In this document: positions 33,565 to 44,975 of the stretch, piece after piece
Numbering within the stretch: the first letter of the stretch is position 1
Layout: the number at the start of each line of letters is the position of its first letter
Source of the DNA: Tetracentron sinense
Taxonomy: Eukaryota > Streptophyta > Magnoliopsida > Trochodendrales > Trochodendraceae
Length of the DNA stretch: 64,000 nt
NCBI GenBank assembly: GCA_015143295.1
Contig: CM026565.1
Span: forward strand, 27,164,052 to 27,228,051
Direction: 5' to 3'
Position numbers and translations under genes: made by a program
Notes under the pieces: generated by a model
Database searches by the model: none
What the model saw: the letters and a program-made list of their open reading frames with translations, nothing else
Told to the model about the DNA's origin: nothing

Positions 33565-34150
33565 ACCCTTAAGTTTCAATAATATTTAACTCTAGTTAAT
33601 TTCTTTTAACCCTTATAGTTAATATTTTTTTAATATTCATTTTTAAAAACTAAAGTTAAATAGTTGAACCTCAAGAGTTTGTGAATCTTAACCACAGTTA
33701 GTAAGTGTAAAAAGGGACGCATGGTAACCTATAGGCAAGCATTAACTATGGTTTAGGTTACTTAACTTAAGGTTAATTTTTTTTTAAAAAACCAAAGGTA
33801 GACGGATGAACCCTAGGGGTGAGTGAGCCTTAACCACAGTAGTGGGTGTTAAAAGGGACACGTGGCAACCTATAGGCGTGCACATTAACTGTGCTTTAGG
33901 TTAGTCAACCAAAGATTATTTTTTTTAAAATTTTTTTCTAAAAAACAAGGGTAGATGGATGAACCCTAGGGGTGAGTGAACCTTAATCATAGTTAGTTGG
34001 TGTTAAAGGGGACACATGGCAACTTGTAAACGTACACATTAACTATGGTTTAGGTTAGTCAATCCAAGGTTAATTTTTTCTTTAAAAAATGGGTAGATGG
34101 ATGAACCCTAGAGGTGAGTGAATCTTAACTATAGTTAAATGGTTGTTAAA
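33565..34150. repeat. F1 tandem array, units of about 140-155 bases
   Basis: GGGAC beside CATGG or CGTGG recurs at 33714, 33855 and 34009. Each unit carries TTAACTATGGTTTAGGTTA, GATGGATGAACCCTAGG-type and GTGAGTGARYCTTAAYCA-type words. About three and a half units with increasing divergence; the array ends beside ACGTTCCGTTGGGCGACGCT (34171-34190). Confidence 0.6.
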
Positions 34151-34309
34151 ATAAATTAGTGTCAAACAGGGCCCGCGTGCACGTTCCGTTGGGCGACGCT
34201 CACGTGGAAAGAATCATTCTGCATATCATTATTATATATATAAATAATACAATTAATATATATAATAAAAATATTCTTATTTTTATTTAAAAATTATTTT
34301 TTGATAATT

Positions 34310-34880
34310 CAATCCGAGCTTAAGCCAAGCCGAGCTCTAGCCTAACCGAGCATATTCGAGTCGAGTCGAGCTCGAGCATAGATGAGAAAATTTCAAACCG
34401 AGTCAAGCTCGAGCACACATAAAAAAATTTCAAACTAAGCCGAGGAGGGCTAAGCTTGGCTCAATCCAGCTTGAATACACCCCTACTTAAAATAAGTAAG
34501 GTTGTCAATGGGTCGGGGTCTATCTAGGACTAGCTCTCACTTGTAAGGGTTGGCTCAAGCCCTCGTAGGGTTTGAATTGGCTAAGCCCACTCCATACCCT
34601 CAAGGTCAAGGTTGAGAATGGGCCTAGGCCTAAGTTTGAAAATAATATTTTTTTTAAAAAAATCTCAAAACACTTGTCATTTTTTAAATCACATTCGAGG
34701 GTGATGATAAAGATAAAAGGGCAACAAAAAGAATAAAAAAGAAATAAATTAGATAATTATAATTCGAAGTCTCTCAATGGTGGGTTGTGGCTAGCCTTGG
34801 CCGAGGTCTAGGTGGGTTATCTAATTCTGGCCCTCATGTCAATGGGCCTAATTTTTTAGCCCACTTAGGCTCGTATATTT
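34310..34880. repeat. Two MITE-like word-repeat segments
   Basis: 34310-34490 is built of GAGCTCGAGC / GCCGAGC words and ends GAATACACCCCTAC, like the MITE at 53842-54262. 34500-34880 starts GGTTGTCAATGGGTCGGGG and carries GGGCCTAGGCC words, like the family at 21513. Non-coding. Confidence 0.4.
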
Positions 34881-35559
34881 CATATAACAATTTAATTGAC
34901 AAAAATATCCATCTTTTATATTTATAATTACCAAACTATCCTTGTTATTAGGCGTATTTTAGATTGCTACTGTTATCTCTCTTTGGCTGGAGCTCCGGTT
35001 TATAAATTTTTTTTGGGGTTTAATATGGTTTATTTTAATCTCTTATCTTAAAGCGTGCAAATATTAGAGTAACATGATAAAACAAATGAGGGTGACTCAA
35101 CAACACAACTATGATTGATGGTGTCGGCTTCACCTTGGTTTTATACCATGTATAAAACTTTCAGAAGTTACTTTTTTGTAAGTGTAAATCAAACGTAAAT
35201 TGAACTTTTGTGTTTTAAAAAGTTATTTTTCAGATGTGCAAACCAAACATTATAAATAACTCCTGAGGAAGTATTTCTCTTCTCTGGGAAGTCTATCCAA
35301 ACGAGGCCCATCAACAGTAACTCTGAAATTTATGTTTTCGGAGTTTTAAGTTGTTGGCAATATTGAAAAGAGTCTAAACCTTATCCATTTATTGGTAAAA
35401 TCTTAAGGTTGCTTCAGTGTGTCTTGAGGCAAATCCTCTTGGTTATCAAACGCACTTATTTTCAAATCCTTCAGTCTTCTTCACTTTATGGTGTCTTCAT
35501 CAGTTGGGCTCTGACAGGGTCACTGCACTGTTTTCTCCCAACTCCATTAAATTGGTTTG

Positions 35560-38222
35560 TTAACTTTTACTCTCATCAACCTCAGGAATCATAGGCACTA
35601 TCTTCTTCCAGAACCAGTGCTTTCTCCATAACAGTATCATCTCTTCAATAGGGACTCCTTTGGTTTCAGGTAGGAAAAGGTACACAAAGATGGTCATTAC
35701 AGTAACCCAGCTAGCGAAAAAGAGGAATATTCCAAACTTGAAAGCACAGAGGAGGGAAAGGAACGATTGGGCTATTACGAAAGTGAAGAAAAGGTTGACA
35801 GATACTGTAATACTTTGTCCGGCAGATCGGGTTTCTAATGGGAATATCTCGCTTGGCACAGTCCACCCAAGTGGTCCCCATGACCATCCAAATGCCGCAA
35901 CAAAGGCGCAGACCACGATCACCACCAATATTGAGAAGCCTTTGGAGAGTTCCTTGTCAGCGCCAAACTTGAGCCCCAAGATAATAGCAACTATTACCTG
36001 TTTCACATGCAAAAGAGAGAACAATTCCAGATGAGATTATATGGTAAATGGCAAGCCATCATATCCATAGTTACCAAGTTAGAGTTCAGGAACTATTTGG
36101 CTTGGAAAAAATTTGAAAAACAGCAAAATTTGAGAAATAAGTGGGAAAATGTTGATCAAGAGATGAATAAAGAACTAATATATATATATATATATTTTTA
36201 ATCATTATGAAACTTATATTCACGACCTTTTGAAAAATCCGCATTTCTTTCAAAAAGTCGTGAATACTTGGTGAATTAATCGTGCAACAAAAAAGTAGCG
36301 ACTTTTACAGAACTTTTCTATTGAAAAAAAATCGGAGAATTTTGTTACTATGATCATCCTATCTGCCATCCTGGTATGCATCAAAACAAACTATAGAATA
36401 CATGAGAAAATATATTGTTCTGTTGAATAGTTACCTGACATAAAACCATTTGTATACCACCGCCAATTAGTAAAATTCTCCGACCCCATTTGTCTACTGT
36501 TGCGATAGAAACCAGCGTAGATAAGGCAAGAACTGCTCCAGTCAAAGCTGAGGAGTAAAGAGCAGCATTTCCCCCAAATCCCATGGTCTGGAACAGCACT
36601 GGGGCATAGAAAAGAATGGAATTTATGCCTGTCAGGATCTGGAATGTTGGCATGAATATTGCCATAACCAACTGCGGCCTGTTCCTTCTCTCGAGGATGT
36701 TTCTAAAAGGATGCTTGATCGAGTTTGCAAACTCGCTTGCATCAACCATGTCTTGAAACTCTGCATTAACATTTTTGGTTCCTCTTATCTTCTCTAGAGT
36801 TTCTCTTCCTTTTTCTTTTAGTCCTCGTTCAATTAGGCTGTTGGGTGTCTCTGGAAGAAGAATTCCTCCCACTGTCATAAGCAGAGCTGGTCCTGCAGCT
36901 AGGCCCAACGACAGCCTCCATCCCCATGGTTTGATCTTCTCTGTTCCGTAATTGATCATGTTCGCCGAGAAGATCCCAAGAGTTGTTGCTAATTGAAACA
37001 TCATGTTCAGGCCTCCTCGGATATGGGTTGGCGCCATCTCTGACAGGTATAGAGGAACCGCCTTCGGAAAAAAGTGAAAACTAGTATATCAGATAATCTT
37101 TTATATTTAGGTGAAAGATTATCATACTCAAATACATCCTAACCCCTCATCTGAATGTTCCTATTTGAGATCAATTTGAATTGCAGTTCACATTTTCTCT
37201 TGGAAGTTTTTCTTATATTTTAGTAATGTTCTCACATAATCATTCAGAAGATGAGAATTATGATCTTCCTCAAGAAGACTTGTTCAGCTTCCTCTAGAAT
37301 CAAATAATTCAAGCAAAACAGGATTACCTGATTTCCGAATCCGATTCCAACACCAAGCATGATCCGACCTAAGAGAAGCATTCCCAGATTTACAGCAGCG
37401 GCATTTAGAGTGGCTCCGACAAGGAAGCTGATCCCACCACAGATTATACTCACCCGGCGGCCACACTTCCGGGTAACCGGAGAGGCTACCAGAGATGCTA
37501 CCAGACCGGCGAGGTAGAGAGAAGAGGTAAATGCTGCAAGGCCTTGGTTGTTGTACTTGCAGTAATTGTTCTCATGTACATGTTTCTTCTTCCTATAAAC
37601 TACCGGGAAGAATTTTTCGAGAAAAACATCCATAGATGTGACCCCTCCTGTTAATTATCCAAAGATCAATTTTTTGGTAAGTCCTTCCTACACCCTTCTC
37701 CTTGGTAGCAGTAAAAGACAGTTCTATGAAATCTTACATTGAAATGCATATCAACTGTAAGTGCAAAAACCATTACTATTTCCTGTTTTTCTTTCTAAGT
37801 TATCCCTTTGAAAATTGATTTGTGGTTTGGTTCATCCATTTCTTTGCATGGCTAAAAATGTGCATAATTGTGAGAAACATTAAGAATTTCATGTCACCCC
37901 ATTTTTGTTTTCCTCTTATTTATCCAAAAGTTTTACCATTTTGTAATTAATCTCTTGAATTTTGATTGATTTTCTCAAAACCATCATCATGCCCAGGAAA
38001 TAAAATTAAGGATCTACAATTTTGTTTGAACTTTGAACTCTGCAGGAAAAAATATGGAAAAAGAAACAGATGGGTACCTGAAATTCCAATGTCATAACCG
38101 AAGATTGAGCCTCCAACAGCAGCAACTAGGCAAGAAATGATAACAAAAGAGGTAACCTTTCCTTGGTATTGCTCTGCTCTCTCCTTTTCCACACCGGCCG
38201 GAGCAAAAGATCCACCAGCCAT
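35560..38222 (-). CDS. STP7: Sugar transport protein 7-like monosaccharide/H+ symporter, complete
   Basis: MFS sugar/proton symporter of the plasma membrane, 509 codons plus stop, against about 513 in Arabidopsis STP7. Four exons on the minus strand: 38222-38078, 37647-37328, 37061-36435, 35997-35560; all GT-AG and phases agree. It starts [20 protein letters not shown]; the upstream in-frame M at 38246 is not conserved. Visible: GYDIGISGG in helix 1, the loop cysteine in ENNYCKYNN and its likely partner in LLCAFKFG (the STP lid disulfide), GRR motifs, [52 protein letters not shown] and [11 protein letters not shown]. Twelve helices are expected. Close resemblance to Arabidopsis STP7, which is reported to favour L-arabinose and D-xylose, suggests pentose recovery from the wall; substrate is inferred. 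It has a GA-rich leader (CT on plus, 38223-38239). No break was seen. Confidence 0.93.
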
Positions 38223-38239
38223 TTCTCTCTCTCTCTCTA

Positions 38240-38920
38240 AGCTCAAGAACTCAGAGAAAACAGAGAAGAACCACTCAGGAATTGGAATAAGTCTCCTTTT
38301 GATTCAAAGCTCAAATAAGATCTCCTTGACTAAGAGAAACAACCCACTAAAGAATTTTCAGATATTTATGGGGATAATCATATTGGGAGGTTGAAAAAAA
38401 ACAGATTGAATACTGAATATTTTTTTTTATTGCTGAATCTGATAGATAGAGAAAGGGCAGTGATTGTGGATCCCCTACACTTATGGTTCTGACTTCCGAG
38501 TTCTTAACATTTTCCCATAGTCAAGCTAAAAAAGTTAATCCCATTTAATGGGTTTTTTCCTGTTTTGGACACATGTATTCCCTAAATTGATTCTGATTCT
38601 CATAATGACTACTTATCTTTATCTTTATCTGTTTTGGACATATTTAGATTTTAGAAGAGCCTCTTGCAAGGGTGTTGGGCTTAACCTACGCACTCCTTTA
38701 GATATCCCTTTAGGAAAACTTGATTTGGTGGTGGAGACTTCGCAACCATCCAAGATCATCTCAAGGGCGTTACAATTCACACGGCAATTGTCCCATCGAA
38801 GATCATTTCCAAGGGCGTTACAATTCACACGGCAATTGTTTTTAACTGTTCCGCGTATGATTGAGTTATCTTTGTGAGTTTTGGCTCAAATTTTATATAT
38901 GGGTTTTACTGAAAAATTGG
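38240..38920. other. Upstream region of the sugar transporter
   Basis: Probable leader and promoter on the minus strand. CAATTGTCCCATCGAAGATC-like words and GGGCGTTACAATTCACACGG occur twice (about 38760-38800 and 38800-38835), a 57-base tandem duplication. No clear TATA box. Confidence 0.4.
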
Positions 38921-39254
38921 TGTGGATCTTACCCGGATCCTAGATGACCCGATGTGTGACCCGAGTGGCCTAAAATTTTGACCCGTATTTTCCAACCCGT
39001 TTTATCTTCTCGTTGTAATATATAAAGGTTTTTCTTTAAGGATGCGGGGAATGAAGTTTTTTTCGAGGGTTTCGTAAGAGGGGTTTAGAGAGAGTTACTG
39101 TACACTATTTTCTCCCATATTTTTAGTGGATTTCTTGCCGTTTTCTCCCGTGGACGTAGGTCCCTTGCCGAACCACGTATATCTTGTTTCTTTTGTGCGA
39201 TTGCTTGGTTTCTTGTTTTCTTATTTCTCTAGATTTGTCGAACTGGTTATAACA
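38921..39254 (+). repeat. Solo-LTR-like copia remnant
   Basis: Opens TGTGGATCTTACCCGGATCC and closes GGTTATAACA. A TATA-like ATATATAAAGG is at 39017-39027. CCGTGGACGTAGGTCCC and GCCGAACCACGTATATC are the R/U5 hallmark of copia LTRs. No primer site follows, and the flanks do not show a clear TSD. Relative: 3611-3905. Confidence 0.5.
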
Positions 39255-39310
39255 ACCTTTAAAGGGATACATGAATTGATAGTAGTATCGTCCGGATTGG
39301 ACCTGTCGGT

Positions 39311-39576
39311 GGTATTGGGAACTGACCTCTAACCAGTTCCCAAAACCTTCAGAACCGGATGAAATTCAAAATCCGGCGTTTTCTGTCGAACCGTGAGAAT
39401 CAGGCGGTTGAACCGGGAAGCAGTGGCAAAAAAAGTTTAGAATAGGTTAGAACCTACCATAAATGAGTAAAAAATAGTTTTTTCACAAAAAAAGACACAA
39501 TTGAACCGGTTGAACCGATCAAACCGGGAACCGGTTACTCAACCGATTCAATGACCGGTCCAGTTCCGATAACATT
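39311..39576. mobile_element. ACCGGTT-rich MITE, copy 2
   Basis: Words AACCAGTTCCC, AACCGGGAA, GAACCGGTTGAACCG, GACCGGTCCAGTTCCGATAA match copies at 5442, 42141 and 61431. The left end is eroded; the right end is GATAACATT. Confidence 0.5.
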
Positions 39577-39839
39577 AACTGATAGACTCAAATTTACTAC
39601 CTCTTCTAAATCCGACAAATTTGCCGTGTTTTCTCCTCACAACAAATACTTTTATTTGATTAAAATATTAAGCCAGCCTCATCAATAATGTTAAAATTTG
39701 TTACTATAGTTTTGTTTGATTAAAATAATAACTGGGTTTAGACAACAATAATAATGTAATAATAAAATTTATTATTTTCAATAGAATGTCAAACTTGAAA
39801 CGTAACTAACTAAAATTTTGTTTTTTTTTTGGAAGATAA

Positions 39840-40300
39840 GCTAGGGTTAGGTAATGCTTACCAGAGAAACATAGGCCAGATTCAATCCCACCCAAGGAAC
39901 CTTACCAACTACTAATCTAGCTGGCACTAAATTTACTATCCAAATTTGCTATTTCCCCTTCGAGATGGTCTAAGCACCGTGCGCAAGTTAGGAAGTGTTC
40001 CTTCTTTAATGGTTATCTAGAGAAAAGGACGTGCTAGAAAGGTTAGACGCAGGGTAGCTCGAGCCATCCAACTAAATAGTCGAGTGTTGTGGGAGTTAAT
40101 AATCTACGGTTTTGGACTATAGAGGTGTTAGCAGCTAAAATCAGATGCTCGGTTATGGTTTGAAATAGGTGAGATTATCTACTATGGTAGCTCGGGGCGT
40201 ACGAAATCGAAACTTTTGGTAGAAAGTGAGAGTATCCTTTTTCTTGACTTTGTCGAAACATAGGCTAGATTCAATCCCACCCAAGTGCGTGTCGTGCTCG
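39840..40300 (+). repeat. Unnamed dispersed repeat R2, first part (sister 46790-47200)
   Basis: Segments such as GCGCAAGTTAG, GACGCAGGGTAGCTCG, AATCTACGG, CAGATGCTCGGTTATGG and GGTAGCTCGGGGCGTAC recur in the same order at 46850-47110. CAGATTCAATCCCACC at about 39880 and its repeat at 40269 are SINE-like B-box words. No coding. Possibly the non-coding part of a larger retroelement. Confidence 0.5.
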
Positions 40301-40797
40301 TAACGCATATTTAATATTTATCCGGTCATGACTAAAGAATATCCAAGATTGTTCGGACGCCGTAAACCCGTGAAGTGAGATTCCTCTAACCGCGACCGTC
40401 TGAATTTTTATATCCGGGCCTATGCAGGAAATATTTTTCCTTAAAAATTTTAGAAGATATTTTTAGTTTTTTTTAATAAAAAACTCGGGCACCGTTTGAA
40501 AAGTTTAATTTTACATTTTAATATATAGTTTAATGCATGATTTTACTGGTTAAGCTGGTATGGAAGTCTTAATGCTCAATTTGAGATTTTAATAGGTGTC
40601 TAGCTAATTTTACTACTAAGTTTTTTATTTTTATTTTACTTGCTTAAAAATTTACTTAAAGAATGAATGGTTCATTTTTATAATTTTTTTAAAAAAATTG
40701 ATTTTAAAATTACTTATTCTCTAATTAGGAATTGTGTTCAGTTTGGGTGGATTAGTGTAGGATAGAAACATATACTAATTCTAATTTTAAATTTTCA
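40301..40797. other. AT-rich DNA, continuation of R2
   Basis: Between the first part of R2 and the Helitron. A few words (CGGTCATGACTAAAG; compare CGGCACATGACTAATAC at 47161) continue the similarity to 47150-47300. No gene. Confidence 0.35.
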
Positions 40798-41068
40798 TCT
40801 TTACTATTATAATGGGAGAGGCAGGCATAACCTGAATTTTCTGAAATTCCTAAGCTACCCTTATATAAAACAAAACATTAATTTAATATTTTACTTTAAT
40901 TCTCAAACTACCCTCTCTATTTAAAGAATAGAATCATAGTCAATTGTGACTGAACTCGGGGAGAGTTCAATCACACCCGCAGGTTAACACGTGTTCTTTT
41001 TAACTCCTATTAACTTTGGTTATCTCCTTCCCCTCGCTCTCACGTGCATCGCACGTGCCACCCACTAG
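40798..41068 (+). mobile_element. Helitron copy H2
   Basis: 271 bases, TCTTTACTATTATAATGGGA to CACTAG, host A before and T after. The 3' hairpin CACGTGC-ATC-GCACGTG is perfect and lies 11 bases from the end. It carries GAACTCGGGGAGAGTTC and the F1 block. Confidence 0.8.
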
Positions 41069-41218
41069 TGTTTATAAAATGAGTTGGAAAAGGCATATCC
41101 AAATCTGGCCCAACAAGAAAACCTCAACCTATATTAATTATATAATTAAATATATAAATGTATGAAGATATTAAATTAGGTTAATATTTAAAATTGAAAT
41201 TAGTATTCAGTAAATATA

Positions 41219-41650
41219 TCTTTACTATTAATAATGTGAGAGGTGCAAATGCGTAGATGATTTTTCTTAAAATCCCAAACTACCCTTATATAAAAACAAA
41301 ACGGTGATTTAATGTTTTACTTTAATTCCCAAATTACCCCTTACCTTTGATTTAATGTTTTACTTTAATTCCCAAACTAACCCTTGCTCATCTATCTATT
41401 TAAAGAATAGAATCACAACCAATCATGATTGAACTTGGGGAGAGTTCAATCCCACCCGAGGGTTAACACGTGTCCCTTTTAACTCCTATTAACCGTGGTT
41501 AACTCCTTCCCCTGGCTCTCATGTGCATCGCACATGCCACTAGCGAGTTCAATTGCACCCGCAAGTTAACACGTGTCCCTTTTAACTCTTATTAATTGTG
41601 GTTAACTCCTTCCCCTCACTCTCACGTGCATCGCACGTACCACCCGCTAG
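41219..41650 (+). mobile_element. Helitron copy H3 with a doubled 3' end
   Basis: Starts TCTTTACTATTAATAATG after A and ends CCACCCGCTAG before T. A first 3' terminus, hairpin plus CCACTAG, ends at 41543. It is followed by a second copy of the last 105 bases or so (from GAGTTCAATTGCACCCGC), with its own hairpin and CTAG. A 50-base stretch (TTTAATGTTTTACTTTAATT) is also duplicated at 41310-41375. Confidence 0.75.
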
Positions 41651-42140
41651 TTATATATAATAATAAATATACGTAATTATTAACTATATCATAATGATAA
41701 CATTTAAAACTAAAATTAATGATTATAAATATATTATTTACATAATTAAATAATATATTAACTAGGTATGATGTCTTGTTAGATTCAGATAGTTAAGCTC
41801 GAACCGGATCTAATTACAAAAAGGTTGCTGAACTCAAACCCAACCCAAGTGTTAAAACCACCACCTAAATAGAAAATTTTGGGCAAGTTAACAGGTCGGG
41901 TTGGAAATTGTTACTCGAATTATTGCTAATTTTTCAAATAAGCTTTTGATTTTATTTTATATATTCAGATATGTGTTATCAAACCGTATTAACTAGGCAA
42001 TTAATAATCTAGTTATAGACTTCTCACTTCTTAGTTACAAATCTTTAAGCTATAGTTTAGATTCAGATATGAGTTAACAAACAATTTTAACTAGTTACTT
42101 TCCACGTTAAATGTATGTGAAGGGGAGGTTCATTAAAAAA
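41651..42140. repeat. Second part of repeat R2 (sister 47640-48180)
   Basis: CTGAACTCAAACCCAACCC, AAGTGTTAAAACC, GGGCAAGTTAACAGGTCGGG and ATATGTGTTATCAAA recur at 47945-48120 with changes. The two Helitrons at 40798 and 41219 lie inside this copy and are absent from the sister copy. Confidence 0.45.
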
Positions 42141-42408
42141 CAGTATTTTGAAAACCAGAATGGCGGGTTGAATTGAGAACCGGAGGTCAATGGTCCCAAA
42201 AACCTCCAAAATCGGCCTCTTTTGAAAGTTGGCATGAGGATTGAGAATTGGGAGAATCAGTTGGTTCAACCTGAGAACTAGTGATAAAAACCAAAAAAAC
42301 CAACTAGGAAAAGAAAAAGGAAATAATAAAATGACATGATTGAACTGGTCGAACTGGGAACCGGTCACCCAATCGAGGTTCAATCGCGGTCCGGTTATGA
42401 AAATATTG
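42141..42408. mobile_element. ACCGGTT-rich MITE, copy 3
   Basis: CAGTATTTTGAAAACC at the left is mirrored by GGTTATGAAAATATTG at the right. The interior has GAACTGGTCGAACTGGGAA and CGCGGTCCGG. Confidence 0.6.
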
Positions 42409-42829
42409 AAAAAATGTTAGAAATAGTTGTTTTAACCGGCTACAAAAGTAGAAGAAAGAAAGAAAGAAATACATATGTCATGTGGAGGTAGCGCCTAAAA
42501 AGGCTAGCGTTTTCTAATAAAGAAGAGGATAGAGAATTTTTATAAGTAAACCCTAATGCATTTTCGGGTAGTGGATTTAAGAGCATTTCCAACGCATCTC
42601 CAAATCTCCATATACGGAGACCCATCTTCAAAAACCTACTCCAACGCATCCATATTTGGAGACCCATCTCCAAATCGCTACAGTGGATCTCCAAATATGG
42701 AGATGAGAGAAAAAATAGATATCACATCTCTATAACACTATTCATCTACAATAAATTCTGTTTCTGTCCCTTTTTATTCTTTCAACCTTTTTTTAAAAGG
42801 CATTTTAAATTTTTTAAAGGGAAGTGATA

Positions 42830-43375
42830 CTTTGCGCGCTCACGTTCCACTAGGTGGAACGCATGCATGCCTACAGCCGAACACATGTCTATTTTCTCCT
42901 CTGTTAATCATGGTTAAAAACTTAACTAACTTGAGGTTAATATATATTTTTTCTAAAACTCAAAGTTAGATGGATAAACCTAGGGGTGACTGAATCTTAA
43001 CCACAGTTAATGAGTATTAACTAACTTGAGGTTAATATTTTTTTTAAAACCAAGGTTAGATGGATGAACCCTAGGGGTGAGTGAATCTTAACCACAATTA
43101 ATGAGTGTTAACTAACTGAGGTTAATATTTTTTTCCTAAAAACCATGGTTAGATGGATGAACCCTAGGGTGAGTGAATCTTAACCGCAATTAATGAGTAT
43201 TAACTAACTTGTGGTTAACAATTTTTTTCTAAAACTAAGGTTAGATGAATGAACCCTAGGGTTTGAGTGAATCTTAACCACAACTTATAGGTTAAAAGAA
43301 GAACATTTGGCATCCCGTGGCTGCGTGCGCGTTCTGCTTGCGGAATGCTCAAGTGGAAAATATCATTTTCCTTTT
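42830..43375. repeat. F1 element with a 93-base tandem array
   Basis: CGTTCCAC-TAG-GTGGAACG hairpin at 42843-42861. Then four units of about 93 bases, with TTGAGGTTAA-like starts at about 42931, 43026, 43116 and 43209, each with GATGGATGAACCCTAGGG and CTTAACCACAATTAATGAG words. Outer ends GGGAAGTGATACTTT and GGAAAATATCATTTTCC are roughly inverted. Confidence 0.6.
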
Positions 43376-44219
43376 TTTTAATAATAAATGAATAGTGCTT
43401 TAGAGATTAAATAATATTTTGGAGATGGGGTGAGTTGGTGTCGCGTCCCAAAACCCCACCTTAGTCATAATGGGACTTTGGGCCATGACACTACTTATCC
43501 ATGCTTGACTGAATAACAATAAGGCAATAGTACAAATCTCCAAAAGGCAACTACAAAATTTCAATATAAACACATTATCTTGTATATCAAGAACTAATAT
43601 GAATACAACTCATAATCTGATCACCCACCGCTATGTCCAAAATAAAGCTAAGTCTAAAGCAACATCTACTAAAAGTATAACATGTCTATTACAGTTATTT
43701 TCTCAATAAAACTAGGTAAAAGTATTAAGGGAGTCGGTCAAGGTCTCGAACTACCTCTATCAAGGGATCGCCTTCTTCTCCTTCCTCTCGATAATCCTCC
43801 TCAATCCAATGAGCGACAGTAAGATCTTGTGCTAAATCTAACGACAATAATAGGTCGATTGGGTATTCAATAACTCCGCTGATATCCAGTCTAACTAACA
43901 ATAGCAATATAACATGTATATACTCAATATTAGGTAATGTAACAGTGACATAATCAATAACAGTTTCATATGACTTTTATATAATTATAGTGCGGGAAAA
44001 CATGTGAGCATATCATATCATCACCTTGAATCGTGTACGCGTGTGACACTTGGACTTGTACTATAAATTTCATGCATGCTTGTTTCTCATGAGATAGTGT
44101 TTAGGCCATATATCATATCCATGGAGAGCATCGATGCGAGCCTAAGTTCCCAGAGCTCTTTTGTGATCAAAATTCATGATACATTATCCAAGACTTACAA
44201 TCGTAACCATGGAGAGCCC

Positions 44220-44400
44220 TACGGTTTCCCAGGCTCCTTGAATTCAGTGTCCATAATGCAGTGTCCTTGTAACTCAGTGTCCTTGTAATTCATTGTCCTT
44301 GTAATTGATGCACAATGTCCTTGTAATTAATGCACAGTGTCCTTGTAACTCAGTATCCTTGTAACTCGATGCACAGAGTCCTTGTAAAATGATGTTACAG
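44220..44400. repeat. Short tandem array, GTGTCCTTGTAA unit
   Basis: About nine imperfect units of 15-28 bases, each with (G/A)TGTCCTTGTAA followed by CTCA, TTCA or TGATGCAC-type tails. Inside the solo LTR. Confidence 0.6.
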
Positions 44401-44794
44401 TGTCCATGCAGGGTCCATGTCATGTTTGTGTACCTGTAAGCCTTGTAACCTACCACACATGTGAACTTGTGCTTGAGTGTTGTGATTAATATTCGAATCA
44501 GTCATTACTTAGAGTCAGATTCTCCGTCAGGAAACTCTACAAGATTCATTACTTCTTGATTAGAGGATTCCCGACCTAAGAGAACTTCATCTAAGCTTTG
44601 TCCTACCCGAATGTCGATCACCGTACAGTATAAGTTGGCATTATTTATTATGACAAACATCAATATCTCTTTAATCTAATTTCACAATTCAATAAAGTCA
44701 TTTCAACATTTAGCATTTCTAAGCATCTGTATTAACACGTTCAATCCCTTATTTATGTACAAATTGCCCTTCCTCCATTTTTTAACACTTCATT

Positions 44795-44975
44795 ATGCAT
44801 TCACATCCATCCATAAATTATAATCATGTCATCAAACTCATCCATCATCATTTCCATTCATCCACAGACCATAAGCATGCCATTAAACTCTTCCAACATC
44901 ATTTCCATTCATCCACAAACATAACCTTGCCATCAAACTTATCCATCATCATTTCCATTCATCCACATTCATTAT
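44795..44975. repeat. Tandem repeat, about 51 bases, three copies
   Basis: CATCATTTCCATTCATCCAC starts at 44846, 44897 and 44947. The intervening parts (CATGCCATTAAACTC type) also match. Inside the solo LTR. Confidence 0.65.

Larger units (their letters stand above)
33191..35309. mobile_element. Terminal-inverted-repeat element with nested repeats
   Basis: GGTGGCGTTTGGATAGACTTCC at 33191-33212 is mirrored by GGAAGTCTATCCAAACGAGG at 35287-35306. About 2.1 kb, non-coding. It holds a TA run (33385-33417), an F1 tandem array (33565-34150), a GAGC-rich segment (34310-34490) and a GGGTTGTCAATGGG-type segment (34500-34880). No transposase. The superfamily is uncertain. Confidence 0.5.

Noticed and set aside
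42440..42694. 84-codon minus-strand frame
   Set aside because: Built from GGAGAT word repeats of the Tourist MITE end; not a gene.
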